From: an uncultured Clostridia bacterium
GTDB lineage: Bacteria; Bacillota_A; Clostridia; TANB77; CAG-508
Direction of reading: 5' to 3'
Assembly: GCA_949747745.1 (NCBI GenBank)
Contig: CATKFT010000134.1
Span: forward strand, 1-13,146
Length of the DNA: 13,146 nucleotides
Shown here: one piece after another, positions 6,760-13,146 of the stretch
How positions within the stretch are numbered: position 1 is the stretch's first letter
Layout of the letters: each line of letters starts with the position of its first letter
Program-made: the position numbers and the translations under genes
Notes under the pieces: model-generated
Seen by the model: only the letters and a program-made list of their open reading frames with translations
Told to the model about the DNA's origin: nothing
The model's database searches: none

Positions 6760-8577
6760 TTATCTAAAAAAAAATATCTCATACCATTTAATAAAACAAT
6801 AAACAGCCCATACCTTTTTATAATTATCTTTCCTATTATTTTTATGTTCTTCTAATAGCTTAAGCACATATTTTTGATTAAAAAATTCTTTTACAAACTC
6901 CTTATTTATTGTTTGCTTAATTTCATTATAAACATCATCTTCTCTCATCCACTCCCTAAGAGGCACTGGAAAGCCAAGTTTTTTCTTTTTATATGCTTCA
7001 TTAGGTATATCATTTTTAGCAGCATCTCTTAATGCTAATTTTGTATTATCTTTCGATACTTTATACTCTAATAATAATCCACTTGCTATTTTAAATACTT
7101 CTTTATCTACAAAAGGAGTTCTTGCTTCTAATGAATTTGCCATTGTCATTTTATCTACTTTTAAAAGAATATCTTTTATAAGCCAATTCTTTATATCTAT
7201 TACTTGCATTTTAACAATATTATTTTGTTCTTTGTACTCATCAAAAATAGCTTTTGTAATATCCTTATTTTTTATTGAATCCTTAAAACTTAATATCTTT
7301 TTTCTTTCCTTTTGGCTAAATATTTTATTCACACCAACATAATCATTTTCAATCATTTTACCTCTTCTAACAATAAAATTTCTTCCCTTTGCTTCTGGAA
7401 ATTTTTCAAATATCATTGATAATATATGTCTAATAAAAAATGGTATTTTGTTATATATCTTAAAATCAACTTCTTCTTTATATGTATTATATCCACCGAA
7501 AAACTCATCTGCTCCTTCCCCAGACATAACAACCTTTGTTGTCTTGCTTGCAAGTTTTGATAAATAATATAATGATGTAATAGAAGCATCTGGTAATGGC
7601 TCGTCCATATGATACAAAACATTAGGTAATATGTTCATATATTCTTCTTTTGTAACCTTTTTGCTTATATTGTTAATATTTAGCTTATCTGTTAAATTTT
7701 TAGCATAATCTATTTCACTATATTTAGGTAAATCGTACCCTATTGTATATGTATTATTTGGTTTTGCTACACTTACAATGTATGATGAATCAATTCCACT
7801 AGATAAAAATGCTCCAACCTCAACATCACTTATCATATGATGTTTTACTGAATCTCTCATTGTTTTACTTATTTGTTCTACTGTATTTTTATAATCTAAA
7901 TGTCTTTCTCTAAATTCCAAATTATAATACGTTTCTAATTTAATTTTATTTTCTTCGAAATATAGGTTTGTTCCTGGTTCTAATGCATATACCCCTTTAA
8001 AAAAAGTTTCATTAGTAGGTATAAAACTAAAAGACAAATATGGACCAATTAATTCCTTATTTAAAACTTTATTAAATTTTGGATTCTCCAGAAATGCTTT
8101 TATTTCAGACGCAAACATAAAAGTATTTCCATTTTGATAATAATATAATGGTTTTATACCAAAATTATCTCTTGAACAAAATAATAACCTATTCTTTTTG
8201 TCCCAAATAGCAAAAGCAAACATTCCCCTTAGTTTTTTAGGCAAATTCTTTCCCCATAATTCATATCCATGTAATAAAACTTCTGTATCGCTATTTGTCT
8301 CAAATTCAAAATTTTTCTTTTCTAGTTCTTCCCTTAATTCAATATAATTATAAATTTCACCATTAAATACTAAAACTAAATTTTTATCTTTACTAAACAT
8401 AGGCTGTGTTCCATTTTTTAAATCTATAATAGATAATCTTCTATGCCCTAATGCTATAAATTCATCTACATAATACCCTTCCCCATCTGGTCCACGGTGA
8501 ACTATCCTATCTGTCATTTTCTTTATAACTATTCCCTTATTTTCTTCATCACTACAAAATCCAACTATTCCACACAT
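6760..8577 (-). CDS. asnB: Glutamine-hydrolysing asparagine synthetase family protein
   Basis: Class II amidotransferase: glutamine is hydrolysed in the N-terminal domain and ammonia is passed to an ATP-activated carboxylate. Cys2 is the nucleophile (MCGIVGF), with HRGPDGEG (27-34), RLSIIDL (47-53), FNGEIYN (71-77) and SDTEV (96-100) of the glutaminase domain. The synthetase domain has the PP-loop SSGIDSS (259-265) and SGEGADEFFGGY (352-363). At 605 residues it is full length. The start has GGGGGAGC upstream and initiates at the required Met-Cys. Members of this family make free asparagine or, as in Bacillus AsnB and clostridial vancomycin-induced AsnB, amidate diaminopimelate of peptidoglycan. 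Two BlaI-type operators in the promoter and the adjacent blaI-blaR1 favour the cell-wall role, but the acceptor substrate cannot be read from sequence. Confidence 0.93.
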   Translation of the reverse strand: MCGIVGFCSDEENKGIVIKKMTDRIVHRGPDGEGYYVDEFIALGHRRLSIIDLKNGTQPMFSKDKNLVLVFNGEIYNYIELREELEKKNFEFETNSDTEVLLHGYELWGKNLPKKLRGMFAFAIWDKKNRLLFCSRDNFGIKPLYYYQNGNTFMFASEIKAFLENPKFNKVLNKELIGPYLSFSFIPTNETFFKGVYALEPGTNLYFEENKIKLETYYNLEFRERHLDYKNTVEQISKTMRDSVKHHMISDVEVGAFLSSGIDSSYIVSVAKPNNTYTIGYDLPKYSEIDYAKNLTDKLNINNISKKVTKEEYMNILPNVLYHMDEPLPDASITSLYYLSKLASKTTKVVMSGEGADEFFGGYNTYKEEVDFKIYNKIPFFIRHILSMIFEKFPEAKGRNFIVRRGKMIENDYVGVNKIFSQKERKKILSFKDSIKNKDITKAIFDEYKEQNNIVKMQVIDIKNWLIKDILLKVDKMTMANSLEARTPFVDKEVFKIASGLLLEYKVSKDNTKLALRDAAKNDIPNEAYKKKKLGFPVPLREWMREDDVYNEIKQTINKEFVKEFFNQKYVLKLLEEHKNNRKDNYKKVWAVYCFIKWYEIFFFR

Positions 8578-8606
8578 ATATTGCTCCCCCTATAACTATA
8601 TTTATC

Positions 8607-8624
8607 AGATTACATGTGTAATCT
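8607..8624. promoter_or_regulatory. BlaI-type operator 2 at asnB (start-proximal)
   Basis: AGATTACATGTGTAATCT is a perfect dyad with 8-base arms around TG and carries the TACA-NN-TGTA core. It lies just downstream of the predicted -10 of the asnB promoter, about 30 bases before the start codon. Confidence 0.85.
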
Positions 8625-8630
8625 TTCTAT

Positions 8631-8659
8631 AGGTTACATCTGTAATCCGATTTTGTCAA
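8631..8659 (-). promoter_or_regulatory. SigA-type promoter of asnB
   Basis: TTGACA (8654-8659, minus strand) is followed at 17 bases by TAACCT (8631-8636), which overlaps operator 1. The first ten bases TTGACAAAAT are the same as in the blaI promoter. The weak -10 is inferred mainly from spacing. Confidence 0.65.
8632..8648. promoter_or_regulatory. BlaI-type operator 1 at asnB (overlapping the promoter)
   Basis: GGTTACATCTGTAATCC has the core TTACA-TC-TGTAA and lies between and over the -35 and -10 hexamers. Its centre is 24 bases from the centre of operator 2, so two repressor dimers could bind side by side. Its flanks resemble those of the blaI operator (GATTACA, TGTAACC). Confidence 0.85.
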
Positions 8660-8781
8660 GTACTTTTTACATATTTTTCTACTTTCTTATTTTTTTATTT
8701 TTTCATACCTGTATTCATAATTCAAGGAAATATAGTGATTTAACTATTCATTTGTTTACAAATAATGTTTTCATAACCAAT

Positions 8782-8811
8782 AAAAAAAGCCTCTGAATTT
8801 AACAGAAGCTT
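8782..8811 (-). terminator. Rho-independent terminator of the ABC transporter operon
   Basis: AAGCTTCTG and CAGAGGCTT (minus strand) pair around a 7-base loop with one G-U wobble, followed by seven U. It ends the natA-natB-like operon. In the 344-base gap 8596-8939, the rest is the asnB control region (to 8660) and two AT-rich stretches (8661-8781 and 8812-8939) in which I see no gene. Confidence 0.85.
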
Positions 8812-8939
8812 CTATGTATTTGTGACTGTTCATACTATAAAAATTAATTTTAAGACATTTTAATAAAAAATTAAAGTTTCAACACATTAAGAAAAGTAAT
8901 AAATTATATATAGTCTGAAAAGTACCTATTATTTAATAT

Positions 8940-10163
8940 TTAGTTCTTATCTCTATACATATTTATTATATCTTTAAAGCTCATTTTAGTTCCATAATTT
9001 AGTATAGCACTTGAATATATTTTTATTGCAATTTTTGCAATTATTAATATTGTAACAAGTAATATAACTATTGAAATTATAACATCTCCCACACTTGCAA
9101 TTCCCATCATCACTCTAAAAGGCATACAAAATGGTGATGAAATTGGAAATAGTGATGCAAAAATATTAAGCTCACTTGCTGGATTCATCATTGTAAAATA
9201 TGATAAGTAAAACCCTATTACTGCTAAAATTGCAATTGGAGAATTTGCTGATTGTATATCTTCTGGTTTACTTACTGTTGAACCTGTTAATGCATATAGT
9301 AGTGCAAAAGTAAAGTATCCTAGTATAAAATATATTATAGTTATAATGCCTAAATAAGGAGTAATATTAGACATATCTAAAACTGCATTTAGTAATTCCC
9401 CATCTAAAAATGTTTTTGCACTTATTAATGCAGTTGCTACAATTGCTACTAATTGTAGTAACCCAACTACTCCTATACCAATAGTTTTTCCTAATACTAT
9501 AGTTCTTGGACTTGTTGATGTTACCAATGTTTCCATTATTTTAGATGTTTTTTCAGTTGTTATAGAACTAGAAACTTGATATGCGCAAAAATATATAGCA
9601 TAAAATAGCACAATTGACATTAACATCATAGCAAATATATTTCCTTTTGCCTCTTCTTCGCTTGTTTGTTCTATGTTAAATTCAAAATTAGGTGATATAG
9701 TTTGAAGTTGCTCACTTGTTAATCCAAGTTTTCCAATTTGAATATTCGAATATAGTTTACTAACAGCATTTATAATATCCTCTGGTACACTATTTATCAT
9801 AGTAGCACTTTCTACTATATATCTAATTTTAATATTATTGTTTTCTGCATTTATAATTAATCCCTTATCTATCTCTTCACTTTCTATTTTTTCTTTAATT
9901 TCCTCATATGTATAATTTCCTAGTTGAATATCATATTGCCAATCTGTATTTTTTAGTTCTTCTAATCTACCCTCAAAAACATTTTGTGTATCAACTATTA
10001 AAAGCTTTTCTTTAGTATCATCACCTTTTATAGATTTTAACATATTAGGAACATTAAAACCTATTACTATTAATACTAAAATTATTAACGTTGATATTAC
10101 AAAAGACTTTCTTTTTACCATATCATTTATAGTAAACTTCATTACAGTTAATATATCTTTCAT
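8940..10163 (-). CDS. ABC-2 type transporter permease, NatB/YhaP-like
   Basis: This is the membrane subunit of an ABC exporter whose ATPase is the upstream gene. The 407 residues begin with a cytoplasmic segment and one membrane helix (about 21-38). A polar extracellular region follows (about 40-170), then a cluster of five or six membrane helices (about 174-385) and a short basic tail. This is the ABC-2 permease layout seen in NatB and YhaP. The motif TTEKTSKIMETLVTSTSP, then RTIVLGKTIGIG, is characteristic of the family. AAGGAATGA precedes the ATG. The 86-base gap after the ATPase gene contains only a small GGTTT/AAACC stem. The substrate is unknown: Na+, a peptide or an antimicrobial are all possible in this family. 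Confidence 0.9.
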   Translation of the reverse strand: MKDILTVMKFTINDMVKRKSFVISTLIILVLIVIGFNVPNMLKSIKGDDTKEKLLIVDTQNVFEGRLEELKNTDWQYDIQLGNYTYEEIKEKIESEEIDKGLIINAENNNIKIRYIVESATMINSVPEDIINAVSKLYSNIQIGKLGLTSEQLQTISPNFEFNIEQTSEEEAKGNIFAMMLMSIVLFYAIYFCAYQVSSSITTEKTSKIMETLVTSTSPRTIVLGKTIGIGVVGLLQLVAIVATALISAKTFLDGELLNAVLDMSNITPYLGIITIIYFILGYFTFALLYALTGSTVSKPEDIQSANSPIAILAVIGFYLSYFTMMNPASELNIFASLFPISSPFCMPFRVMMGIASVGDVIISIVILLVTILIIAKIAIKIYSSAILNYGTKMSFKDIINMYRDKN

Positions 10164-10249
10164 TCTAAATTCATTCCTTGTATACTAATTTTAGGTTTTT
10201 GCATTGGTTTTACCTATAAACCACTATATAACTTTTATTAAATATGCTC

Positions 10250-11149
10250 CTATACGCTAGTAGCACCAACTTTTTCAATAAAAATATCGTTTAAAGTTGG
10301 TTTCATAATCTCAAATTTATTTACAATTATTCCCTCTAATACTATTTTATTTAAAAGTTTATGAGCTATTTCTTCATTGGTAATTTTTATAGTATATTCA
10401 TTATTTTTTTCATTTTCTATTTCAAGTCCAATTTCATTTATATATTTTTCTATTGTTTGGTTTGTATCTATTTTAACTCTATTTGCAGGATATTCTTCTT
10501 TAATTTCTTTCAAATTTCCTTGCAACACAGTTTTTCCCCTGTTTAAAATTAATATATCGCTACAAAATTCTTCAATAGTAGCCATTTGATGAGCTGACAT
10601 TATTACATATTTACCATTTTTAACTAAATTAATTATTATGTTTTTTAATATTTCAGTATTTACTGGGTCTAATCCACTAAAAGGTTCATCTAACACTACT
10701 AGTTCTGGGTTATGTATAACTGCTGTCATAAATTGTATCTTTTGTTGATTTCCTTTTGAAAGTTTTTCAGCTGGCATATTTAAATATTCTTCTACTTTTA
10801 ACTCTTTTGCCCACTTATTAATCTCTTCTTGTGCAATAGATTTCTCCATACCCTTTAATTCAGCAAAATACATTAATTGGTCAAATATTTTTGTTTTAGG
10901 GTACACCCCTCTTTCTTCAGGTAAATATCCAAAATTTACACTCTTTCTATCAACATTTTTTCCATTCCAAGTAATTTCACCTTCATCTTTTGTTATAATT
11001 CCTAGTAACATTCTAATAGTAGTCGTTTTTCCAGCTCCATTTGTTCCAAGTAGCCCATAAACTCCTGGTTTATTTAGAACTAATGAAATATTATCTACTG
11101 CTTTTTTTCCTACAAATGTTTTAGAAACATTTTTTAATACAAGTCCCAT
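10250..11149 (-). CDS. ABC transporter ATP-binding protein, NatA/YhaQ-like
   Basis: This is the ATPase that powers the adjacent permease. All nucleotide-binding motifs are intact: Walker A GTNGAGKTT (35-43), signature LSKGNQQK (130-137), Walker B LVVLDEP (150-156), D-loop SGLDP (158-162) and the switch His in SAHQM (His187). YLPEERGVYPK (75-85) is typical of the YhaQ/NatA subgroup. The C-terminal 90 residues form the accessory domain of this group, ending KPTLNDIFIEKVG. The start has AGGAGG seven bases upstream. It is first in a two-gene operon with its own promoter and no BlaI-type operator, so it seems separate from the asnB control circuit. Confidence 0.93.
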   Translation of the reverse strand: MGLVLKNVSKTFVGKKAVDNISLVLNKPGVYGLLGTNGAGKTTTIRMLLGIITKDEGEITWNGKNVDRKSVNFGYLPEERGVYPKTKIFDQLMYFAELKGMEKSIAQEEINKWAKELKVEEYLNMPAEKLSKGNQQKIQFMTAVIHNPELVVLDEPFSGLDPVNTEILKNIIINLVKNGKYVIMSAHQMATIEEFCSDILILNRGKTVLQGNLKEIKEEYPANRVKIDTNQTIEKYINEIGLEIENEKNNEYTIKITNEEIAHKLLNKIVLEGIIVNKFEIMKPTLNDIFIEKVGATSV

Positions 11150-11189
11150 TATTATCCTCCTAAACTTAGATTTATATTTTCATAAATGA

Positions 11190-11218
11190 ATTCTACATCA
11201 AATTATAAATAAATTCAA
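11190..11218 (-). promoter_or_regulatory. Promoter of the ABC transporter operon
   Basis: On the minus strand, TTGAAT (11213-11218) and TAGAAT (11190-11195) are 17 bases apart, four and five of six consensus matches. The start codon is about 40 bases downstream. A second TATAAT occurs upstream inside the palindrome at 11234-11254 but lacks a good -35. Confidence 0.6.
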
Positions 11219-11233
11219 TAAAAATATGTAAAC

Positions 11234-11254
11234 TTTTATGATTATATCATAAAA
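11234..11254. repeat. Perfect palindrome in the divergent promoter region
   Basis: TTTTATGAT and ATCATAAAA flank TAT with 9-base perfect arms. It lies between the promoters of the ABC operon and the plus-strand small gene, upstream of both hexamer pairs. It could be a regulator binding site, though AT-rich palindromes also arise by chance. Confidence 0.45.
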
Positions 11255-11265
11255 AAATACCTGTA

Positions 11266-11292
11266 TTGACAATCGCCATTGTTTATTATAAT
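11266..11292 (+). promoter_or_regulatory. Promoter of the 75-residue gene
   Basis: TTGACA (11266-11271) is followed by TATAAT (11287-11292) at 15 bases, or TAATAT at 17 bases. A small inverted repeat (ACAAT-CGCC-ATTGT) overlaps the -35 and spacer. The start codon is about 60 bases downstream. Confidence 0.6.
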
Positions 11293-11354
11293 ATTATTTA
11301 TATAGCATGTATTAATTTACTAATAATAATAGTAAATATGAAAGGAGTGTTTTT

Positions 11355-11582
11355 ATGCGTGAATATGGTATTCTTTTTCCAAATTCTATTGACAAACATT
11401 ATTGGGGTTATACTGAAGAACTTGAGAAAACTTATTCATTTGATGATTCAACTACAGTTCATCACTTTGCCAGTAAGGAAAACCAACCTAAAGCTAAATC
11501 TAAATTTAACAAAATGGTATCTCATAAAAAAGCTTTAGAATTAGATGCCATATTTCAAAATTTTATTTTAAAATATTTCTAA
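11355..11582 (+). CDS. Hypothetical 75-residue protein
   Basis: I do not recognise a family. The gene is real in appearance: it has a promoter, AAAGGAGTG before the ATG, and a hairpin after its stop. The product is soluble-looking and has no signal peptide or Cys. It has an aromatic N-terminus (MREYGILFPNSIDKHYWGY), a polar centre with Lys-rich KENQPKAKSKFNK, and a hydrophobic C-terminal helix ending LDAIFQNFILKYF. It is the only complete gene on the plus strand outside the element and stands between two minus-strand units. An overlapping plus-strand frame from 11266 has no ribosome site and is a shadow. Confidence 0.7.
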   Translation: MREYGILFPNSIDKHYWGYTEELEKTYSFDDSTTVHHFASKENQPKAKSKFNKMVSHKKALELDAIFQNFILKYF

Positions 11583-11594
11583 ATAACATCCTAA

Positions 11595-11628
11595 AAATGG
11601 GAGGTGTTAATCAAACAACCTCCCATTT
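11595..11628. terminator. Bidirectional terminator between convergent genes
   Basis: AAATGGGAGGT and ACCTCCCATTT form an 11-base perfect stem with a 12-base loop. On the minus strand it is followed by UUUUU and serves the capA-like gene. On the plus strand the U-run is weaker but it lies 12 bases after the stop of the 75-residue gene. Confidence 0.85.
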
Positions 11629-11639
11629 CTAATTTGAAT

Positions 11640-12890
11640 TCAATTTTTAATTTCTGGTCCAATTATAGATACACAACGCTCTTTTTGCTCTATTGCTAAA
11701 TTATACATCTTTTCTGACCATATTTCTTCGCCTGCTTCATAGCTCCTTATAATCTCATTCAAATCTAATAATTCGTACCTATCTTTTGCTCCTGGTTCCT
11801 TTCTATTTACATATATAGGAGCATATGTAGATTCTTCAATTACTACTTCACCTGTTTTTCCATCTTTCTTTATTTCAATATTGAAAATAGCTGTATTTTG
11901 TGTATTTATATCACTTTGATTTGAAAAGAAATTTCCTTGGGAAAATATAACTAGCCCTTCTTTTTCCTCACCAAAATCATTTTCTACTTTCAACATTTTC
12001 ATAGGCTGTAAAACATGTGGATGGCATCCCAAAACTATTTTTACATCATTTTGTATTAAAAGTTCTGCTAATCTATCTTGTTCAGCATTTTCTGTAGTTT
12101 GATATTCTACTCCCCAATGCATAGAAACAACAATAAGTTCAGCCCCTTCAACTTTAGCCTGATTAATTTGTTTTAACATAAAATCTTCATTAATCAAATT
12201 TACACAAAATTCCTTCCCTTCTGGAGTTGGTATTCCATTTGTTCCATATGTGTAGGCTAAAAATGCAGTTTTTATTCCATTTAAATCTTTAAATAAAATA
12301 GTTTCTTGTTCTTCCTTGCTCCGTGCACTTCCAACATGTTCAATACCAGCTTCTTCAAGAAAGCATAATGTCGAAACCAATCCATCAAACCCTTTATCTA
12401 ATGTATGGTTATTAGCAGTCGACATTATATCTACACCAAGTTCTTTTAAATCAATTGCTAAATGCTCTGGTGCATTAAAGCATGGATAACCACTATATCC
12501 TTTTTCAGCCCCAGCCATTGGAGTTTCGCAATTTCCGATACATATAGTTGCATCTTCAAAATAGCTCTCCACATACTTAAACATTGGAGAAAAATCATAC
12601 GTCTCCGTTTCTTTGTTATAAGCAGCATCATCGACTGGTTTATGACAAAGCGTATCTCCAAAAGAAACAATTGTTGCAAAACAGTCTTCTGGTTCTACCA
12701 CTTGCTCAAGTTCTGGCTCTACGGTTGGCTCTACCGTTGGTTCAGGTGTTTCTTGCATAACAACAATTTCTTCCGAATGTTGTATGCTTTCTACCTTATT
12801 TTCAGTTATCCGATTATTTGCACAACCAGTTAACTGAAATAACGTAGTAATAGTAAGTAACATTGCTGTGGTTTTTTGTACTCTTTTCAT
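11640..12890 (-). CDS. CapA-family lipoprotein (PgsA/CapA-like metallophosphatase fold)
   Basis: This is an extracellular lipid-anchored protein. The signal peptide ends in the lipobox LTGC (20-23), so Cys23 should be lipidated. A low-complexity linker with repeated PTVEP units follows (about 49-67), then the CapA domain. Metal-site motifs of the calcineurin-like fold are present: FGDT (77-80), GNCETP (119-124), NNHTLD (160-165), MHWGVEY (257-263) and GCHPH (288-292). The family includes CapA/PgsA of poly-gamma-glutamate capsule synthesis, but no capB or capC homologue lies nearby, so a capsule role is not supported here; many clostridial paralogues have unknown substrates. AGGAGG precedes the ATG, and an extended -10 promoter lies upstream. 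Confidence 0.9.
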   Translation of the reverse strand: MKRVQKTTAMLLTITTLFQLTGCANNRITENKVESIQHSEEIVVMQETPEPTVEPTVEPELEQVVEPEDCFATIVSFGDTLCHKPVDDAAYNKETETYDFSPMFKYVESYFEDATICIGNCETPMAGAEKGYSGYPCFNAPEHLAIDLKELGVDIMSTANNHTLDKGFDGLVSTLCFLEEAGIEHVGSARSKEEQETILFKDLNGIKTAFLAYTYGTNGIPTPEGKEFCVNLINEDFMLKQINQAKVEGAELIVVSMHWGVEYQTTENAEQDRLAELLIQNDVKIVLGCHPHVLQPMKMLKVENDFGEEKEGLVIFSQGNFFSNQSDINTQNTAIFNIEIKKDGKTGEVVIEESTYAPIYVNRKEPGAKDRYELLDLNEIIRSYEAGEEIWSEKMYNLAIEQKERCVSIIGPEIKN

Positions 12891-12948
12891 TTTGTCCTCC
12901 TAAATTATTAGTTGTTATTTAGTACACAAGTTTATACTTAACATAAAG

Positions 12949-12977
12949 ATTTTATCATATAATCTACTAATTAGCAA
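12949..12977 (-). promoter_or_regulatory. SigA-type promoter of the capA-like gene
   Basis: On the minus strand, TTGCTA (12972-12977) and TAAAAT (12949-12954) are 17 bases apart with an extended -10 TGA. It is the only clear signal in the gap 12891-13024. Confidence 0.6.
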
Positions 12978-13024
12978 TAATTTTTATATAAGTTCTATAG
13001 TAACCTTAATTTTAACATATATCA

Positions 13025-13146
13025 TTATTTCCATATTCTATCGCAATTTTTCATTTCTTTTTGTTTAAATGCTTTAAAAATATCTATATTATTCATATTT
13101 GCTATACTAAGTAAGTATATAAAACAGTCAGCTAATTCTTCTTCAA
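13025..13146 (-). CDS. MazG-like nucleotide pyrophosphohydrolase, C-terminal end only
   Basis: A minus-strand frame enters from the right edge and ends at TAA (13025-13027), giving 39 residues. It begins EEELADCFIYLLSIANMNNI and ends KEMKNCDRIWK. The EELAD-x-x-x-YLL pattern with Asp is the second metal-binding helix of MazG/dUTPase-like all-alpha NTP pyrophosphohydrolases, which remove aberrant or excess nucleoside triphosphates. Only the end is visible, so the subfamily cannot be given. Confidence 0.75.
   Translation of the reverse strand, partial: EEELADCFIYLLSIANMNNIDIFKAFKQKEMKNCDRIWK

Noticed and set aside
8578..8660. A T-box, riboswitch or leader peptide controlling asnB
   Set aside because: The leader is too short, and the region is fully accounted for by the promoter and two operator dyads.
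8614..8796. Plus-strand 60-residue frame in the asnB upstream region
   Set aside because: No ribosome site; it overlaps the operators, the asnB promoter and a terminator, and reads as low-complexity Phe/Leu/Ile.
11640..12890. Capsule (poly-gamma-glutamate) synthesis locus
   Set aside because: Only a CapA-like protein is present; no capB or capC partner is next to it.
1954..13144. A 13-base match (AGAAGAATTAGCT, minus strand) between the cotJC junction and the MazG-like gene, as a possible element-flanking repeat
   Set aside because: In both genes it encodes Glu-Glu-Leu-Ala within conserved family motifs, and ordinary chromosomal genes lie between; coincidence explains it.

Overview
The window is strongly AT-rich chromosomal DNA from an endospore-forming member of the Bacillota, most likely a class Clostridia lineage. 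Spore genes (cotJA, cotJB, a cotJC fragment, spoIIP), clostridial-style ribosome binding sites and AT-biased codons support this; I cannot name a genus. Except for the recombinase at the left edge and one small gene near 11.4 kb, every gene lies on the minus strand.

Left end (1-1954): the right end of an integrated element. It carries a large serine recombinase (5' end outside the window, related to the SprA type) and a small convergent zinc-ribbon gene. The element stops inside cotJC. The cotJA-cotJB-cotJC spore coat operon (1949-2849, with a SigE-like promoter upstream) is normal until cotJC codon 67, then reads one foreign codon and a stop. About two thirds of the manganese-catalase-like CotJC is missing and is expected at the other end of the element, outside the window. 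This layout matches the interrupted sporulation genes (sigK/skin, spsM/SPbeta) that a serine recombinase rejoins in the mother cell.

Middle (3086-8660): spoIIP (engulfment peptidoglycan hydrolase), then a blaI-blaR1 repressor/protease-sensor pair, then a glutamine-dependent asparagine synthetase (asnB-like). Three TTACA-NN-TGTAA dyads of the BlaI/MecI operator type are present: one at the blaI promoter and two at the asnB promoter. This suggests that the synthetase is a target of the BlaI/BlaR1 module. The BlaR1 protein lacks a recognisable penicillin-binding sensor and has a different extracellular C-terminal region. AsnB-family enzymes can amidate diaminopimelate in peptidoglycan, so the three genes may form a cell-wall-stress response that modifies the wall.

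Right part (8782-13146): a two-gene ABC exporter operon of the NatA/NatB (YhaQ/YhaP) type with its own promoter and terminator; a 75-residue orphan gene on the plus strand; a CapA-family lipoprotein; and the C-terminal end of a MazG-like nucleotide pyrophosphohydrolase running off the right edge.
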